From: Brachyspira hampsonii
GTDB taxonomy: Bacteria; Spirochaetota; Brachyspiria; Brachyspirales; Brachyspiraceae
Direction of reading: 5' to 3'
Assembly (NCBI RefSeq): GCF_001746205.1
Contig: NZ_MDCO01000009.1
Span: forward strand, 248,001 to 312,000
DNA length: 64,000 bases
The notes beneath the pieces are model-generated. The model saw only the letters and a program-made list of their open reading frames with translations. It was not told the DNA's origin and searched no databases. A program made the translations under genes and the position numbers. Shown here in pieces: positions 15,931 through 25,916 of this stretch (within the stretch, counting starts at the first letter, position 1; each line of letters begins with the position of its first letter).

Positions 15931-16977
15931 ATGAAAAAGTCACTTATAGTTATGGCAGCATTATTTATAATGTCTGCACTTTTTGTAGTATCTTGCGGCG
16001 GCGGAGCTTCTTCCACAACAACTACTGACGGACCAACTATCGGAGTAACAATTTATCGTTATGATGATAACTTTATGTCTTTCTACAGAAGAAACATTGA
16101 GAGCAAAATCAGCGGAAAAGCTAATTTAATAATCAATGACTCACAAAATAACCAAGCTCAGCAAAATGACCAAGTTGATGTTATGATTCAAAAAGATTCA
16201 AAAGCATTAGCCATTAACTTGGTAGACCCTCAAGCAGCTCAAACTATTATAGATAAAGCTAAAACTAAAAATATACCTGTAGTATTTTTTAACAAACAGC
16301 CTAGTGCTGAAGCTATGGCTAGTTATGATAAAACTTGGTATGTAGGAACTACTCCTGAAGAATCAGGCGATATGCAAGGAAAAATCGTTGTAGAGACTTG
16401 GAAAGCTAATCCTGCTTGGGACAAAAATGGCGATGGAATTATACAATATGCTTTATTAAAAGGCGAACCAGGACACCCAGATGCTGAAGCTAGAACTAGC
16501 CATGTTACTTTATATATCACTAACAATGGTCTTAAAGTAGAAAGATTAGAAGAACAAACAGCTATGTGGGATACTGCAAAAGCTAAAGATATAGTTGATG
16601 CTTGGATACAAAAATATGGCGATAAACTTGAATATATTTTCTGTAATAATGATGCTATGGCTTTAGGTGCTTTACAGTCTATACAGGCTTTAGGATATAA
16701 CAAAGAAGGTGATAATACTAAATTTATACCTATAGTTGGTGTTGATGCTATACCTGATATGATCAATGAAATCAAAAAAGGAACTGTAGTAGGTTCTGTT
16801 CTTAATGACCCAGTTGGACAATCTCAGGCTTTAGTTGATATCACTTTAAATGTTGCTGCTGGAAAAGATCCATTAGATGGTACTACTTGGACTTTAGACG
16901 AAGTTAAAGCAGTTCGCGTTCCTTATGTACCTATAACTAAAGATAATATAAATGTTGCTGAAGAAGCTTATAAATAA
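15931..16977 (+). CDS. mglB: Galactose/glucose-binding lipoprotein MglB
   Basis: A 348-aa ABC substrate-binding protein with lipobox FVVSC (Cys22). It has the galactose/glucose-binding signatures: TIYRYDDNFM, DQVDVMIQKDSKALAINLVD, DKTWYVGTTPEESGDMQG, GEPGHPDAEAR, CNNDAMALGAL and VGVDAIPD. It delivers sugar to MglAC. It has a strong ribosome-binding site and its own promoter. C-bearing codons are more frequent than in the two copies upstream, which fits high expression. The stem-loop after it probably raises its message over that of mglA. Confidence 0.93.
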   Translation: MKKSLIVMAALFIMSALFVVSCGGGASSTTTTDGPTIGVTIYRYDDNFMSFYRRNIESKISGKANLIINDSQNNQAQQNDQVDVMIQKDSKALAINLVDPQAAQTIIDKAKTKNIPVVFFNKQPSAEAMASYDKTWYVGTTPEESGDMQGKIVVETWKANPAWDKNGDGIIQYALLKGEPGHPDAEARTSHVTLYITNNGLKVERLEEQTAMWDTAKAKDIVDAWIQKYGDKLEYIFCNNDAMALGALQSIQALGYNKEGDNTKFIPIVGVDAIPDMINEIKKGTVVGSVLNDPVGQSQALVDITLNVAAGKDPLDGTTWTLDEVKAVRVPYVPITKDNINVAEEAYK

Positions 16978-16993
16978 TAATTAATTTGCAATA

Positions 16994-17029
16994 AAACAGG
17001 GATATTAATCATTTTTAATATCCCTGTTT
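16994..17029 (+). terminator. Intercistronic stem-loop between mglB and mglA
   Basis: A 14-bp stem (AAACAGGGATATTA 16994-17007 with TAATATCCCTGTTT 17016-17029). The tail is not a clean T-run (GTTAATT), so it probably lets some transcription through and shields the mglB message from 3' decay. This is the usual way binding protein is made in excess of the ATPase. Confidence 0.65.
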
Positions 17030-17086
17030 GTTAATTATCTATATAGTATTGTATTAGCAGAGTTTGAAAATAAAGGTTTTATAAAT

Positions 17087-18592
17087 ATGGATAATAAAAA
17101 AATTGTTCTTGAAATGAAAGGTATTTCAAAGTCTTTTCCGGGTGTTAAGGCATTAGATGATGTACAGCTCACCGTAAGAGAAGGAGAGGTAGTTGCTCTT
17201 ATGGGAGAAAACGGAGCCGGAAAATCTACTTTGATGAAATGTTTATTCGGTATTTATCGTAAAGATGAAGGACATATATTCTTAGATGGTAAAGAAGTTA
17301 ACTTTATATCTCCTAAACAAGCTTTAAATAATGGTGTAGCTATGGTGCACCAAGAACTTAATCAAGTTAGGCAAAGAAATATACAAGATAATATATGGCT
17401 TGGAAAATATCCTACCAAATATGGGGTTATTATTGACGAAAAAAAGATGTATGATGATACTAAGGCTATTTTTGATGATTTAGAAATACCTCTGGATCCC
17501 AGAACAAAAGTATCTACATTATCTGTATCCGAAATGCAGATGGTAGAGATAGCAAAAGCAGTTTCGTATAATTCCAAAATATTGGTATTAGATGAGCCTA
17601 CAAGTTCTCTTACAGAAAAAGAAGTAGCTAAATTATTTAAAATCATTAGAAAACTTCAAAGCAGAGGCGTAGGTATGATTTATATATCGCATAAAATGGA
17701 AGAAATACTGCAAATATCTGATGAAGTTACTATAATGAGAGATGGTAAATATGTTGCCACTACTCCTGCTAAAGAATTAACTACGGATATGATCATTAAG
17801 CAGATGGTAGGAAGAGATTTAACTAATCGTTTCCCTGAAAAAACAAATGTTCCGGGAGAAGATATATTAGAAATAAAAGATTTTACTGCATTTTATCAGC
17901 CTTCCCTTAAAGAAGTTAATTTCAATGTAAGAAAAGGTGAAGTATTTGGTATTGCAGGACTTGTAGGAGCAAAAAGAACTGAAGTATTAGAAAGTATATT
18001 CGGTATGCGTACTTTATCTTCAGGACATGTTCTAAAAATGAACCATGAAGTCAGCAATTCTTCTACAAGAAAAGCTATAAAAAATGGCTTCGCTTTAGTT
18101 ACTGAGGAAAGAAGGCAAACAGGTATATTCGGTATGCTGTCCATCAATTTTAATTCTACTATAGCAAATATAGACAATTACAAAAATAAATTTGGATTTT
18201 TGGACAATAAAAAAATGCATGAAGATACTAAATGGGTTATAGACAGTATGCAGGTAAAGACCCCTTCTGAAAAAACAGCTATACAGTCATTATCAGGAGG
18301 AAATCAGCAAAAAGTTATATTAGGAAGATGGCTTTTAAGCAAGCCTGATATTCTTATGCTTGATGAACCTACAAGAGGTATTGATGTTGGTGCTAAATAT
18401 GATATATACAGACTTATTATTGATTTAGCTACTGTTGGAAAAGCTGTAATAGTTGTAAGTTCAGAAATGCCGGAATTGCTTGGAATAACTGACAGAATTA
18501 TGGTTATGAGTAATGGAAGAGTTGCTGGTATAGTTGAAACTAAAAATACTAATCAGGAAGAAATTATGGCATTGTCTGCTAAATATTTATAA
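17087..18592 (+). CDS. mglA: Galactose/methyl galactoside ABC transporter ATP-binding protein MglA
   Basis: 501 aa with two fused ABC domains, as in all sugar MglA/RbsA proteins. The N-terminal domain has a full Walker A (GENGAGKST, 40-48), a signature [15 protein letters not shown] and Walker [11 protein letters not shown]. The C-terminal domain lacks a proper Walker A ([10 protein letters not shown]) but has [15 protein letters not shown] and [15 protein letters not shown]. Such asymmetric ATP sites are normal in this family. It energises import with MglC and the MglB proteins. Confidence 0.95.
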   Translation: MDNKKIVLEMKGISKSFPGVKALDDVQLTVREGEVVALMGENGAGKSTLMKCLFGIYRKDEGHIFLDGKEVNFISPKQALNNGVAMVHQELNQVRQRNIQDNIWLGKYPTKYGVIIDEKKMYDDTKAIFDDLEIPLDPRTKVSTLSVSEMQMVEIAKAVSYNSKILVLDEPTSSLTEKEVAKLFKIIRKLQSRGVGMIYISHKMEEILQISDEVTIMRDGKYVATTPAKELTTDMIIKQMVGRDLTNRFPEKTNVPGEDILEIKDFTAFYQPSLKEVNFNVRKGEVFGIAGLVGAKRTEVLESIFGMRTLSSGHVLKMNHEVSNSSTRKAIKNGFALVTEERRQTGIFGMLSINFNSTIANIDNYKNKFGFLDNKKMHEDTKWVIDSMQVKTPSEKTAIQSLSGGNQQKVILGRWLLSKPDILMLDEPTRGIDVGAKYDIYRLIIDLATVGKAVIVVSSEMPELLGITDRIMVMSNGRVAGIVETKNTNQEEIMALSAKYL

Positions 18593-18613
18593 TTTTAATC
18601 GAAAGGACGGATT

Positions 18614-19636
18614 ATGGACACTAATAAAATAAACATTAAAACTATTAAATCATTTATATTAAACAATGCTATATTTGCAGCATTACTTGTAATACTTATA
18701 GGTATTATCATTAAAGAACCTAGCTTCTTTAGATTGAGCAATTTCTTAAACATATTCGCTCAGGCATCTACTCGTATGATAATAGCTGTAGGAGTAGGTA
18801 CGCTTCTTGTAACTCAAGGTAATGACTTAGGAGCAGGAAGAGCTGTAGGACTTGCTGCGGTTGTAAGTGCTTCACTTCTACAATCTCCTTCTAATCCTAC
18901 TAGAATGTATCCGGATTTACCTATGCTTCCGGTTATACTTCCTATACTTTTAGTTATGCTTATACTTATGGTATTCGGACTTATAAATGGTTTTATCATT
19001 TCTAAACTTTATGTAACTCCGTTTATTGCCACTTTAGGTATGCAGCTTATACTTTACGGTGTAACTAGTACATATTTTGACAGACCTCCTTATGGTGCTC
19101 AGCCTATAGGAGGACTCGATCCTAGATTTACTAATCTTGCTCAAGGGGGTATAAGATTAGGAAATTATACTATTTCATACCTAATTATATTTGCTGTCAT
19201 TATAACCTTGATAATGTGGGTTATTTGGAATAAAACTAAATTAGGAAAAAACATATTTGCTGTAGGAGGAAACCCTGAGGCTGCTGCTGTTTCTGGAGTA
19301 AACATTCCTCTTACTCTTATGATAGTATATACTATGGCTGGTGCTTTATATGGTATAGCCGGTTCATTAGAAGTTGCTCGTGTTGGTTCTGCTACTAATA
19401 ACTTGGGTAACGGTTATGAACTTGATGCTATTGCCGCATGTGTTGTAGGAGGAGTTTCTTTCTCCGGCGGTATAGGTTCTATATTGGGTATTGTATCTGG
19501 TGTATTAATATTCCAAGTTATTAACTATGGTATGTCATTTGTTGGTATTTCTCCATATATGCAGTACATAATTAAGGGGGCTATCATTATTGCTGCTGTT
19601 GCAGTTGATACGCAAAAATATTTGAAAAAAGTATGA
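18614..19636 (+). CDS. mglC: Galactose/methyl galactoside ABC transporter permease MglC
   Basis: A 340-aa inner-membrane permease with about nine to ten helices. Typical motifs: AVGVGTLLVTQGNDLGAGRAVGLAA, FIATLGMQLILYG, and the cytoplasmic coupling loop KTKLGKNIFAVGGNPEAAAVSGVN. The ribosome-binding site AAAGGACGG lies 22 bp after mglA. It forms the channel of the Mgl importer. Confidence 0.95.
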   Translation: MDTNKINIKTIKSFILNNAIFAALLVILIGIIIKEPSFFRLSNFLNIFAQASTRMIIAVGVGTLLVTQGNDLGAGRAVGLAAVVSASLLQSPSNPTRMYPDLPMLPVILPILLVMLILMVFGLINGFIISKLYVTPFIATLGMQLILYGVTSTYFDRPPYGAQPIGGLDPRFTNLAQGGIRLGNYTISYLIIFAVIITLIMWVIWNKTKLGKNIFAVGGNPEAAAVSGVNIPLTLMIVYTMAGALYGIAGSLEVARVGSATNNLGNGYELDAIAACVVGGVSFSGGIGSILGIVSGVLIFQVINYGMSFVGISPYMQYIIKGAIIIAAVAVDTQKYLKKV

Positions 19637-19648
19637 TAGGGTTTTATT

Positions 19649-19804
19649 ATGGAATATGATAATAACGATCCTTTTAGGAGAGAATTTAATAAAAATGAAA
19701 CTAGAAAAAGAACTTTGAAATCTTGGATATTCCTAGGTTTTATAGTAATGATATTTTTAGTAGCTGAGTTTATAAGGTATATTGCTAGTTTAATATATCG
19801 TTAA
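19649..19804 (+). CDS. 51-aa single-helix membrane protein downstream of mglC
   Basis: A short gene that begins 12 bp after mglC and ends just before the operon terminator. Residues 1-25 are strongly charged (EYDNNDPFRREFNKNETRKR), and residues 26-48 form one membrane helix (WIFLGFIVMIFLVAEFIRYIASLI). The ribosome-binding site is weak (ATAGGG). Its place in the mgl transcript suggests a small accessory or assembly subunit, but that is inference. It could also be an unrelated small membrane protein. Confidence 0.65.
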   Translation: MEYDNNDPFRREFNKNETRKRTLKSWIFLGFIVMIFLVAEFIRYIASLIYR

Positions 19805-19808
19805 ATAG

Positions 19809-19848
19809 AAAAGGCTGTGCTTATTAATATTTTTAAGTGCAGCCTTTT
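19809..19848. terminator. Bidirectional terminator after the mgl operon
   Basis: A 15-bp stem with two G-U pairs (AAAAGGCTGTGCTTA 19809-19823 with TAAGTGCAGCCTTTT 19834-19848), T-rich on the + side and A-rich on the other. It serves both the mgl operon and the convergent gene ending at 19864. Confidence 0.75.
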
Positions 19849-19863
19849 TAATTTTTATTTCAT

Positions 19864-20277
19864 TTAATCTTCTATTTCTTCATAAACAAGCGGTTCGTCT
19901 ATAAATCTTGTATATATTATAAGTTTATTTCCTTCTATTTTAAATGAGTATGCTGTTTGAAGTATTGATAAATAATCACCTTCTGCCCTTCTCTTTTCGG
20001 CATTATCTGTTTTTCTGGTAGTTCTTATCATATCTATTGATATTCCTTCTCCATCTATTTTGCAATTAGCCCAATAATCATTGATAGCAGACTTACCATA
20101 TATTTTATTATCATCTATACTAATAGTTATATTCATAGCAGTATGCATACTTATAAGATGATAAACCTTAATTTTTTCTTCAATTACAGGTTCTTCAGTT
20201 ATAGAAACCATATTATGTGCACATGACATCAATAAGAATATGACTAATATAATATTTAAATATAAAAATCTTTTCAA
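19864..20277 (-). CDS. META-domain lipoprotein (HslJ-like)
   Basis: 137 aa with a lipoprotein signal ending FLLMSC (Cys19). The body fits the META domain of HslJ-type proteins: IYGKSAINDYWANCKIDGEGISIDMIRTTR, an Arg/Glu stretch, then YSFKIEGNKLIIYT. META proteins are small envelope proteins, often stress-related, with no known enzymatic role. The start lies 2 bp after the stop of the GNAT gene, so the two form an operon. Confidence 0.7.
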   Translation of the reverse strand: MKRFLYLNIILVIFLLMSCAHNMVSITEEPVIEEKIKVYHLISMHTAMNITISIDDNKIYGKSAINDYWANCKIDGEGISIDMIRTTRKTDNAEKRRAEGDYLSILQTAYSFKIEGNKLIIYTRFIDEPLVYEEIED

Positions 20278-20279
20278 AA

Positions 20280-20783
20280 TTAAAATAAAGTAAGCTCCCC
20301 TTCTTTACTTCCGCCGCCGCTAAGATCTTCAAATGTATCCATTGAGCCTGAATTATTATCAAATGCCCCTGAAGAGTTGCCTTTAAGTATATCTTCAAAT
20401 ATAGGAGAACTTATAAGTCTAGTATAGGCTTGATTAGCATTCTTCTCAAATTGTATATTAGGATTAGCTTTGATTGCATGTGTTAAAAGCAGCTTAGCAA
20501 AACCATTTCTTCTATACGGGTAATTCATATATATATATTTCAATACACCCTCTTTATTTATATAATAATATCCATTTATTCTTCCATCTATAGTCAAAAG
20601 TCCTATATTGGTATTATTTGTATAAAGGATTTTATTGAAATAAGGTTCAACAAAAACTTCTTCTTTATTATCTTTTATTTTTATATTGTGTATAAAATTT
20701 TGCAATTCATTTCTGTATATGCTGTTATATTCTATAACTACTACAGAAGGATATTCTTCATGTTCTATGATTACCGGCGGCAT
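20280..20783 (-). CDS. GNAT-like protein with a low-complexity tail
   Basis: 167 aa. The stretch VLKYIYMNYPYRRNGFAKLLLTHAI (about 80-105) matches motif A of GNAT acetyltransferases (beta strand, then R-R-x-G-x-A and a helix). An N-terminal strand-rich part precedes it. The last ~40 residues are Ser/Gly/Asp-rich (SSGAFDNNSGSMDTFEDLSGGGS), unusual for this fold. The acceptor is unknown. The ribosome-binding site AGGGGGA is strong. It heads an operon with the META lipoprotein. Confidence 0.65.
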   Translation of the reverse strand: MPPVIIEHEEYPSVVVIEYNSIYRNELQNFIHNIKIKDNKEEVFVEPYFNKILYTNNTNIGLLTIDGRINGYYYINKEGVLKYIYMNYPYRRNGFAKLLLTHAIKANPNIQFEKNANQAYTRLISSPIFEDILKGNSSGAFDNNSGSMDTFEDLSGGGSKEGELTLF

Positions 20784-20924
20784 AATTTAATCCCCCTAAA
20801 ATTAATATATCTAATTTTAAAATATCGGCAATAATAAAAAATTATATAATTTTTTATTGACTATTTTTTATTTGTAATATAGTCTTATTATATAAATATA
20901 AGAAAAAAATACAAATTAGTCCCA

Positions 20925-22925
20925 ATGTTTTTTAAAAATAAACTATTTTATCAAAAACAAAAAGAAATATTAATCGCATTTCTAAAAAGAGTCATAGATT
21001 TTCTGCCTAGTGTATTAGTAGGACTTTTTATAATGGTATTATCCACTAATCTATTTGGAAGAGAGAATGCAACAATAGGTGTAATTTCTATATTTATATG
21101 TGCTTTAATGCGTCAAAGTTTTACAATAGAGAGTTTTCCGGCTGTATCTTTTAGAATACTTTTATTAGGGCTTTTGGCTACCATAGCAGAACAAAATTTA
21201 TTCCTTACTATATCACTTAATTTTATAGTTCCTTTTTCTATAGTATATTTGCTTTCAGATGATTTTGTTCCTAGAAACTACTTTATATATGGTTTTGCTT
21301 ATGTTCTTTTGCAGGCATATAACATACCTATATCATATATACATTTAAGAATGGAAGCTATATTAACCGCTTTACTCATAATATTTATATTCTTAGTAAT
21401 AAATAAATTTTTAACTAAACATAAATTATCTAATAATTTGGCTTGCAGAGCAATAGAAGCTATAAATAAGAAAATATCATCATTATATAATAAAACATGC
21501 TCATTAAATAAAAAAGATGATTTATTCCCTATTATAAACGAATACACTACCGCAATATATGTAGATACATTAAAAAGACATAATACTATGAACAATAGAA
21601 ACATTAATCATTTTCAGCTTGTTTTATTTTTAGAAGAAATAAATATATTAATAGATAAAGAACATCAGAATATTATTAATTTTAAAGATAATGATTCAGA
21701 ATATTTCATGATGCTTTCAAAAATTTTAGATAGAATATCCAATTTACTAAAAAAAGATATATCAAAACATGAAAAAGAATACAATAGTATAATGAATGCT
21801 GTAAATTATTTTAATGATAATTATTTTTTAAGTGATGAAAAAAGTAATTATGAATGGATATATACTATATCAAAATTGAAAAATATACTATCTAACATGT
21901 TTGAAAACAAAAAAGATGAATTTGAAATAGCAAAATTATTTAATTTAAAATTAATAAGATTAAAGAAAGAATTCAATATCAATAAATGCCATTTTAGATT
22001 CTCCCTCAAAATGGGCATAATAATGTGCATATCATTTACTATTAGATATTTTTTACCAGATGAAATAGCAATAAGAGGTTATTGGCTTCCTATTTTATCA
22101 TATATAATGCTATATCCATTTTATGAGGAACAAAAACATAATTTAAAAATAAATGTATTGGGAAACTTCATAGGTGTATTTATATTTTCAGTTTTTTTCA
22201 GGTATATACCTTATGATATGATTATTCCTGCTATAGGAGTATGCTTTATATTATCACTTGCATCTATTAATGACTTTTTAAAAAAAATATACGGCACAAT
22301 TTCAGCATTAATATCATCATTTCCATATATGCCAAAATTGATGTCAGCTTCATCAAGACTAGGATTTATAATAATGGCTCTTTCTATCGTATGGGTATTT
22401 GATCATTTTATTATAAGAACTGAAAGTCACAAAGGTATGGTGGATAAAATAAGCGAACTTATAGAAATAGATACTATAATAATAAATCAAATGAGAAAGG
22501 CTATAAATAATGAAACTACATCTCAGTATCTATATGAAATACTATTAAAAGCATACATGATAAAAAACAATATCATAATACATGAAAAAAATCAAACAAG
22601 ATACAAAGGTACTCCTATAACAGACTCTTTAATAGAAAGCAATAGAAAATTTATAGTTGAGGCAGAACAATTAATACATCTTATGAAAAAATATAACAGA
22701 CCTGAAGATAAACATAATATACTAATATTCATTGAAAATATTTCAAATACTTTAGAAAATACTGCTAAATTATTCAAAAATGAAATTAATGATTATAACA
22801 GCGAAGAAAAAAAGAGAAATATTATAAAAACAGATTCATATATATTTTACAGATTAGAAAATTGTTTCGACAGCATAAATTCTATTAATAATTCAATCAA
22901 AAATAATATAGATAATATATTATAA
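20925..22925 (+). CDS. FUSC-type (aromatic acid exporter-like) membrane protein
   Basis: 666 aa with two clusters of membrane helices: residues ~25-160 and ~345-490. Each is followed by a long, charged, helical cytoplasmic region (about 165-340 and 500-666). This 'TM-soluble-TM-soluble' plan is that of the FUSC/YccS/AaeB family. Conserved traits include FGRENATIGVISIFICALMRQ and RFSLKMGIIMCISFTIRYFLPDE followed by YWLPILSYIML. Members are thought to export aromatic acids or other small molecules; the substrate here is unknown. It is divergent from the GNAT gene. Confidence 0.75.
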   Translation: MFFKNKLFYQKQKEILIAFLKRVIDFLPSVLVGLFIMVLSTNLFGRENATIGVISIFICALMRQSFTIESFPAVSFRILLLGLLATIAEQNLFLTISLNFIVPFSIVYLLSDDFVPRNYFIYGFAYVLLQAYNIPISYIHLRMEAILTALLIIFIFLVINKFLTKHKLSNNLACRAIEAINKKISSLYNKTCSLNKKDDLFPIINEYTTAIYVDTLKRHNTMNNRNINHFQLVLFLEEINILIDKEHQNIINFKDNDSEYFMMLSKILDRISNLLKKDISKHEKEYNSIMNAVNYFNDNYFLSDEKSNYEWIYTISKLKNILSNMFENKKDEFEIAKLFNLKLIRLKKEFNINKCHFRFSLKMGIIMCISFTIRYFLPDEIAIRGYWLPILSYIMLYPFYEEQKHNLKINVLGNFIGVFIFSVFFRYIPYDMIIPAIGVCFILSLASINDFLKKIYGTISALISSFPYMPKLMSASSRLGFIIMALSIVWVFDHFIIRTESHKGMVDKISELIEIDTIIINQMRKAINNETTSQYLYEILLKAYMIKNNIIIHEKNQTRYKGTPITDSLIESNRKFIVEAEQLIHLMKKYNRPEDKHNILIFIENISNTLENTAKLFKNEINDYNSEEKKRNIIKTDSYIFYRLENCFDSINSINNSIKNNIDNIL

Positions 22926-22927
22926 TC

Positions 22928-24091
22928 TTATATAAATTTATATTCATTAGAGAAATTAAAAGTAATAGAAACAAATATATCATTCATTTGTATATCATTA
23001 TCATTTTGCATAGCCTCATATATTATATGATAAGAATTACTTATATGAACTAATTCATTAAAACTTTCCTTTTTAAAAATTTTATTTGAAAAGCCATCTA
23101 TTAAAGAATCCTCAATATATCCATAGCTTGTAAATTGTGTTTTCAATACATTATAATGATTATTTCCTATATTAACATCTACCCTATCATTAAAAACAGC
23201 ATCTTTAAAAGCATATTCCGCGCATATTTCAGGTACAAAATTTATCATTTCTTCTATTATATTATTATCAGATATTAATTTTTTTATATTTTTAATAAAC
23301 TCATCATAATTAAAACCGCATTTTTCAAATTCTAATACATATTCCATAACAAAATACTCAATTTCTTCCTTTGTATATGGATATTTCATATAAGTAGTAT
23401 CCGACTGAAGTATGAAGAAAAATTGCTTTATAGAAAAGAACTCTCCATTATTATCCCATTTAATAATCTCATTTTGAACACAGTTTTCTAATGTTTTATT
23501 CTGAATATTATTTATTGTGCATTCTACTATAATATCATCATTAGGCATTTTGGCAGCATAAGTTTTTATAAAACTTACTCTATTATTTGAAAGTATAAAA
23601 GGAACTTCCTTATATATACAATTCCATAAAAAACTAGAATATCCGTTTTTATCATCAAAGCCAATATAATCATTATAAAAATCTTCTTTGTCATCTATAT
23701 TTCCAAGACCTAATATAGGACTTTCGCATACTGTAAAAATCTTTTTATTACCTAATATTGAAGTTTCTATATCATGATGATGTATGCCTGAAAGAAAATC
23801 CAATATACCCTGTAAAGCACAATATACAAAATTATCAGAAGATAACTCTATGGCTTTATACTCATCAGAAGCTATGCTTGAAGAAGATTCAAAAAAAACA
23901 TTATCAAAAAGAGGTGCTTTAACATAAAAATATATTGTGCATAATATACTTTTTTTCTTTTCAAGCTGCACTATTTTAGGCTCAATAGTAATATCATAAC
24001 TCAAAAATTTAATGCAGTCATTTTCTATTTCATTTTTATGATCTATAGTAGTATGAAGCCTATTTAATAGTATATCTTTATGATTATTCAT
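22928..24091 (-). CDS. Unknown protein, possibly DUF6348-related
   Basis: A 387-aa soluble protein with no signal peptide or membrane helix. Residues ~40-130 (DITIEPKIVQ to LGLGNID) have a strand-rich start and an Ala/Asp helix after SSIASDEYKAIELSSDNFVYCALQGILDFLSG, faintly like DUF6348 proteins. The C-terminal ~150 residues are helical and acidic. The start overlaps the 3' end of the phosphoesterase gene by 8 bp, so translation is probably coupled. Its end is 2 bp from the convergent FUSC gene. Confidence 0.6.
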   Translation of the reverse strand: MNNHKDILLNRLHTTIDHKNEIENDCIKFLSYDITIEPKIVQLEKKKSILCTIYFYVKAPLFDNVFFESSSSIASDEYKAIELSSDNFVYCALQGILDFLSGIHHHDIETSILGNKKIFTVCESPILGLGNIDDKEDFYNDYIGFDDKNGYSSFLWNCIYKEVPFILSNNRVSFIKTYAAKMPNDDIIVECTINNIQNKTLENCVQNEIIKWDNNGEFFSIKQFFFILQSDTTYMKYPYTKEEIEYFVMEYVLEFEKCGFNYDEFIKNIKKLISDNNIIEEMINFVPEICAEYAFKDAVFNDRVDVNIGNNHYNVLKTQFTSYGYIEDSLIDGFSNKIFKKESFNELVHISNSYHIIYEAMQNDNDIQMNDIFVSITFNFSNEYKFI

Positions 24092-24605
24092 TTAGCACCA
24101 TTTTTAATATTTCATTAATAGACAATGGGCTAAAATTATGAATATCACATGCAATATTGAATGCTAAATTATGATATTTTTTATCTTTATGCCAATGTCC
24201 ATGTATAAGCATAGTATTATTATTATAATAGCCCTCCCATTCCAATATAGGATAATGGAATAAAACTATTTTTTTAATAATACTGCTGTAATTTGTTATA
24301 TCTAAAATATAATAGTCTTTAATAAATTTAAATAGATTTCTATCAAATTTATTATTATTTAAAAATTTATCATTATTACCTTTTATAAGGTATTTATTAC
24401 CATTTAATGATTTTAATAACTCAGTAGTTTTTAAATATCCTCTATCGTTGGAAAAATCGCCTACTATATATACATCATCTTCTTCGCTTATTTTTTCATT
24501 CCATTTATTTATTAAATAATTATGCATACCTTCATAGTCATCAAATACATTTTTTCTGCTTGAAGGCATATAAAAAAAGTGAGTATCTGAAATAAAATAT
24601 ATCAT
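24084..24605 (-). CDS. Calcineurin-like metallophosphoesterase
   Basis: A 173-aa single-domain enzyme. The five metal-binding motifs are visible: SDTHF (6-10), GDFSND (about 49-54), GNND in place of GNHD (about 76-79), FHYP and HGHWH. The family hydrolyses phosphomono- or diesters with two metals; small members like this one often act on nucleotides or on 2',3'-cyclic substrates. The change of His to Asn in GNHD is seen in a subset and may alter specificity. It is 3 bp after ugd and overlaps the next gene. Confidence 0.85.
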   Translation of the reverse strand: MIYFISDTHFFYMPSSRKNVFDDYEGMHNYLINKWNEKISEEDDVYIVGDFSNDRGYLKTTELLKSLNGNKYLIKGNNDKFLNNNKFDRNLFKFIKDYYILDITNYSSIIKKIVLFHYPILEWEGYYNNNTMLIHGHWHKDKKYHNLAFNIACDIHNFSPLSINEILKMVLNE

Positions 24606-24608
24606 ATA

Positions 24609-25916
24609 TTAATTATCTGCAACACCTAATGATATGTATTTAATACCTCTTTCCTCCATTCTTTTTTTATCATACTGATTTCTTCCGTCAAAGATAATCG
24701 GTTCTTTCAAAAGCTCTTTTATTTTATCAAAATTAGGTCTTCTAAACTCGTTCCATTCTGTAACTAAAATCAAAGCATCAGAACCTTTCAAAGCATCATA
24801 AGAATTGTCAGCATAATATATTTTATCCCCAAATATAGCTTTCGCGTTATCAAAAGCCTTAGGATCATAAGCTCTAATACTAGCACCCGCATTTAAAAGC
24901 ATATTTATTATAGTAATAGAAGGAGCTTCTCTCATATCATTAGTTCTAGGTTTGAATGCTAATCCCCATAAAGCAAATGTTTTACCTTTAATATCATTAT
25001 TATAATGTTTTAAAATCTTATTTACAAAAATTTTTCTTTGATTAACATTAACTTGATATGCGGCTTTAAGCAAATCAGAATCTATACCATAATCAGATGC
25101 TGTTTTTATCAAAGCCTGTACATCTTTTGGAAAACAGCTTCCGCCGTATCCCAAACCATGAAATAAGAACTGATTTCCTATTCTCTTATCACTTGACATA
25201 CCAATTCTAACTAAATCAGCATTAGCACCTACTTTTTCACATATATTAGCAATTTCATTGGCAAATGATATTTTAGTAGCCAAAAAAGCATTAGCAGCAT
25301 ATTTAGTCATCTCAGCAGAACGAACATCCATTATTATTATAGGATTTCCTGTTCTTGTAAAAGGATTATAAATATCTCTCATTATATCTATAGCTTTTTC
25401 AGAATTTGAACCTATAACTACCCTATCAGGTTTTAAAAAGTCATCAACCGCAGCACCTTGTTTTAAAAATTCCGGATTTGAAACTACATCAAACTCTCCA
25501 CTGTAATGTTTTTTTATTTCATCTTCTACTAATTTATGAGTTCCAACAGGCACGGTTGATTTATCTACTATAACTTTATATCCGTTCATAGACTTTCCAA
25601 TCTCATTAGCCACAGAAAGTACAAAACTCAAATCGCAGCTTCCGTCATCGCCTGAAGGAGTTCCAACAGCAATGAAACAAGCTATAGAGTTTTTTACAGC
25701 ATAATCTAAATCATTAGTAAATTCTAATCTTCCCTCAGAAACATTGTCAAGAATAAGTTCTTCTAAACCGGGTTCATATAAAGGGGTAATACCATTTTTA
25801 AGTTTTTTTAATTTTTCTTCATCATTATCTACACATATTACATAATTTCCCATTTCAGCTAAACATGCACCTGTAATAAGTCCTACATAACCTGTACCTA
25901 TTATACATATTTTCAT
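24609..25916 (-). CDS. UDP-glucose 6-dehydrogenase
   Basis: 435 aa. It oxidises UDP-glucose to UDP-glucuronate with two NAD, for envelope polysaccharide. The NAD fold is at the N-terminus (GTGYVGLITGACLAEMG), the catalytic Cys261 in GGSCFPKD, Lys in AEMTKYAANAFLATKISFANE, and the C-terminal UDP-binding domain has LWGLAFKPRTNDMREAPS. Full length. The ribosome-binding site is AAGGAG. First gene of a three-gene operon with a phosphoesterase and an unknown protein. A closely related UDP-sugar dehydrogenase specificity cannot be excluded. Confidence 0.93.
   Translation of the reverse strand: MKICIIGTGYVGLITGACLAEMGNYVICVDNDEEKLKKLKNGITPLYEPGLEELILDNVSEGRLEFTNDLDYAVKNSIACFIAVGTPSGDDGSCDLSFVLSVANEIGKSMNGYKVIVDKSTVPVGTHKLVEDEIKKHYSGEFDVVSNPEFLKQGAAVDDFLKPDRVVIGSNSEKAIDIMRDIYNPFTRTGNPIIIMDVRSAEMTKYAANAFLATKISFANEIANICEKVGANADLVRIGMSSDKRIGNQFLFHGLGYGGSCFPKDVQALIKTASDYGIDSDLLKAAYQVNVNQRKIFVNKILKHYNNDIKGKTFALWGLAFKPRTNDMREAPSITIINMLLNAGASIRAYDPKAFDNAKAIFGDKIYYADNSYDALKGSDALILVTEWNEFRRPNFDKIKELLKEPIIFDGRNQYDKKRMEERGIKYISLGVADN

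Noticed and set aside
16323-16775. 150-aa frame on the - strand, and similar at 10333-10803 and 17896-18177
   Set aside because: Antisense to mglB, the AEC gene and mglA, which are well supported by homology.
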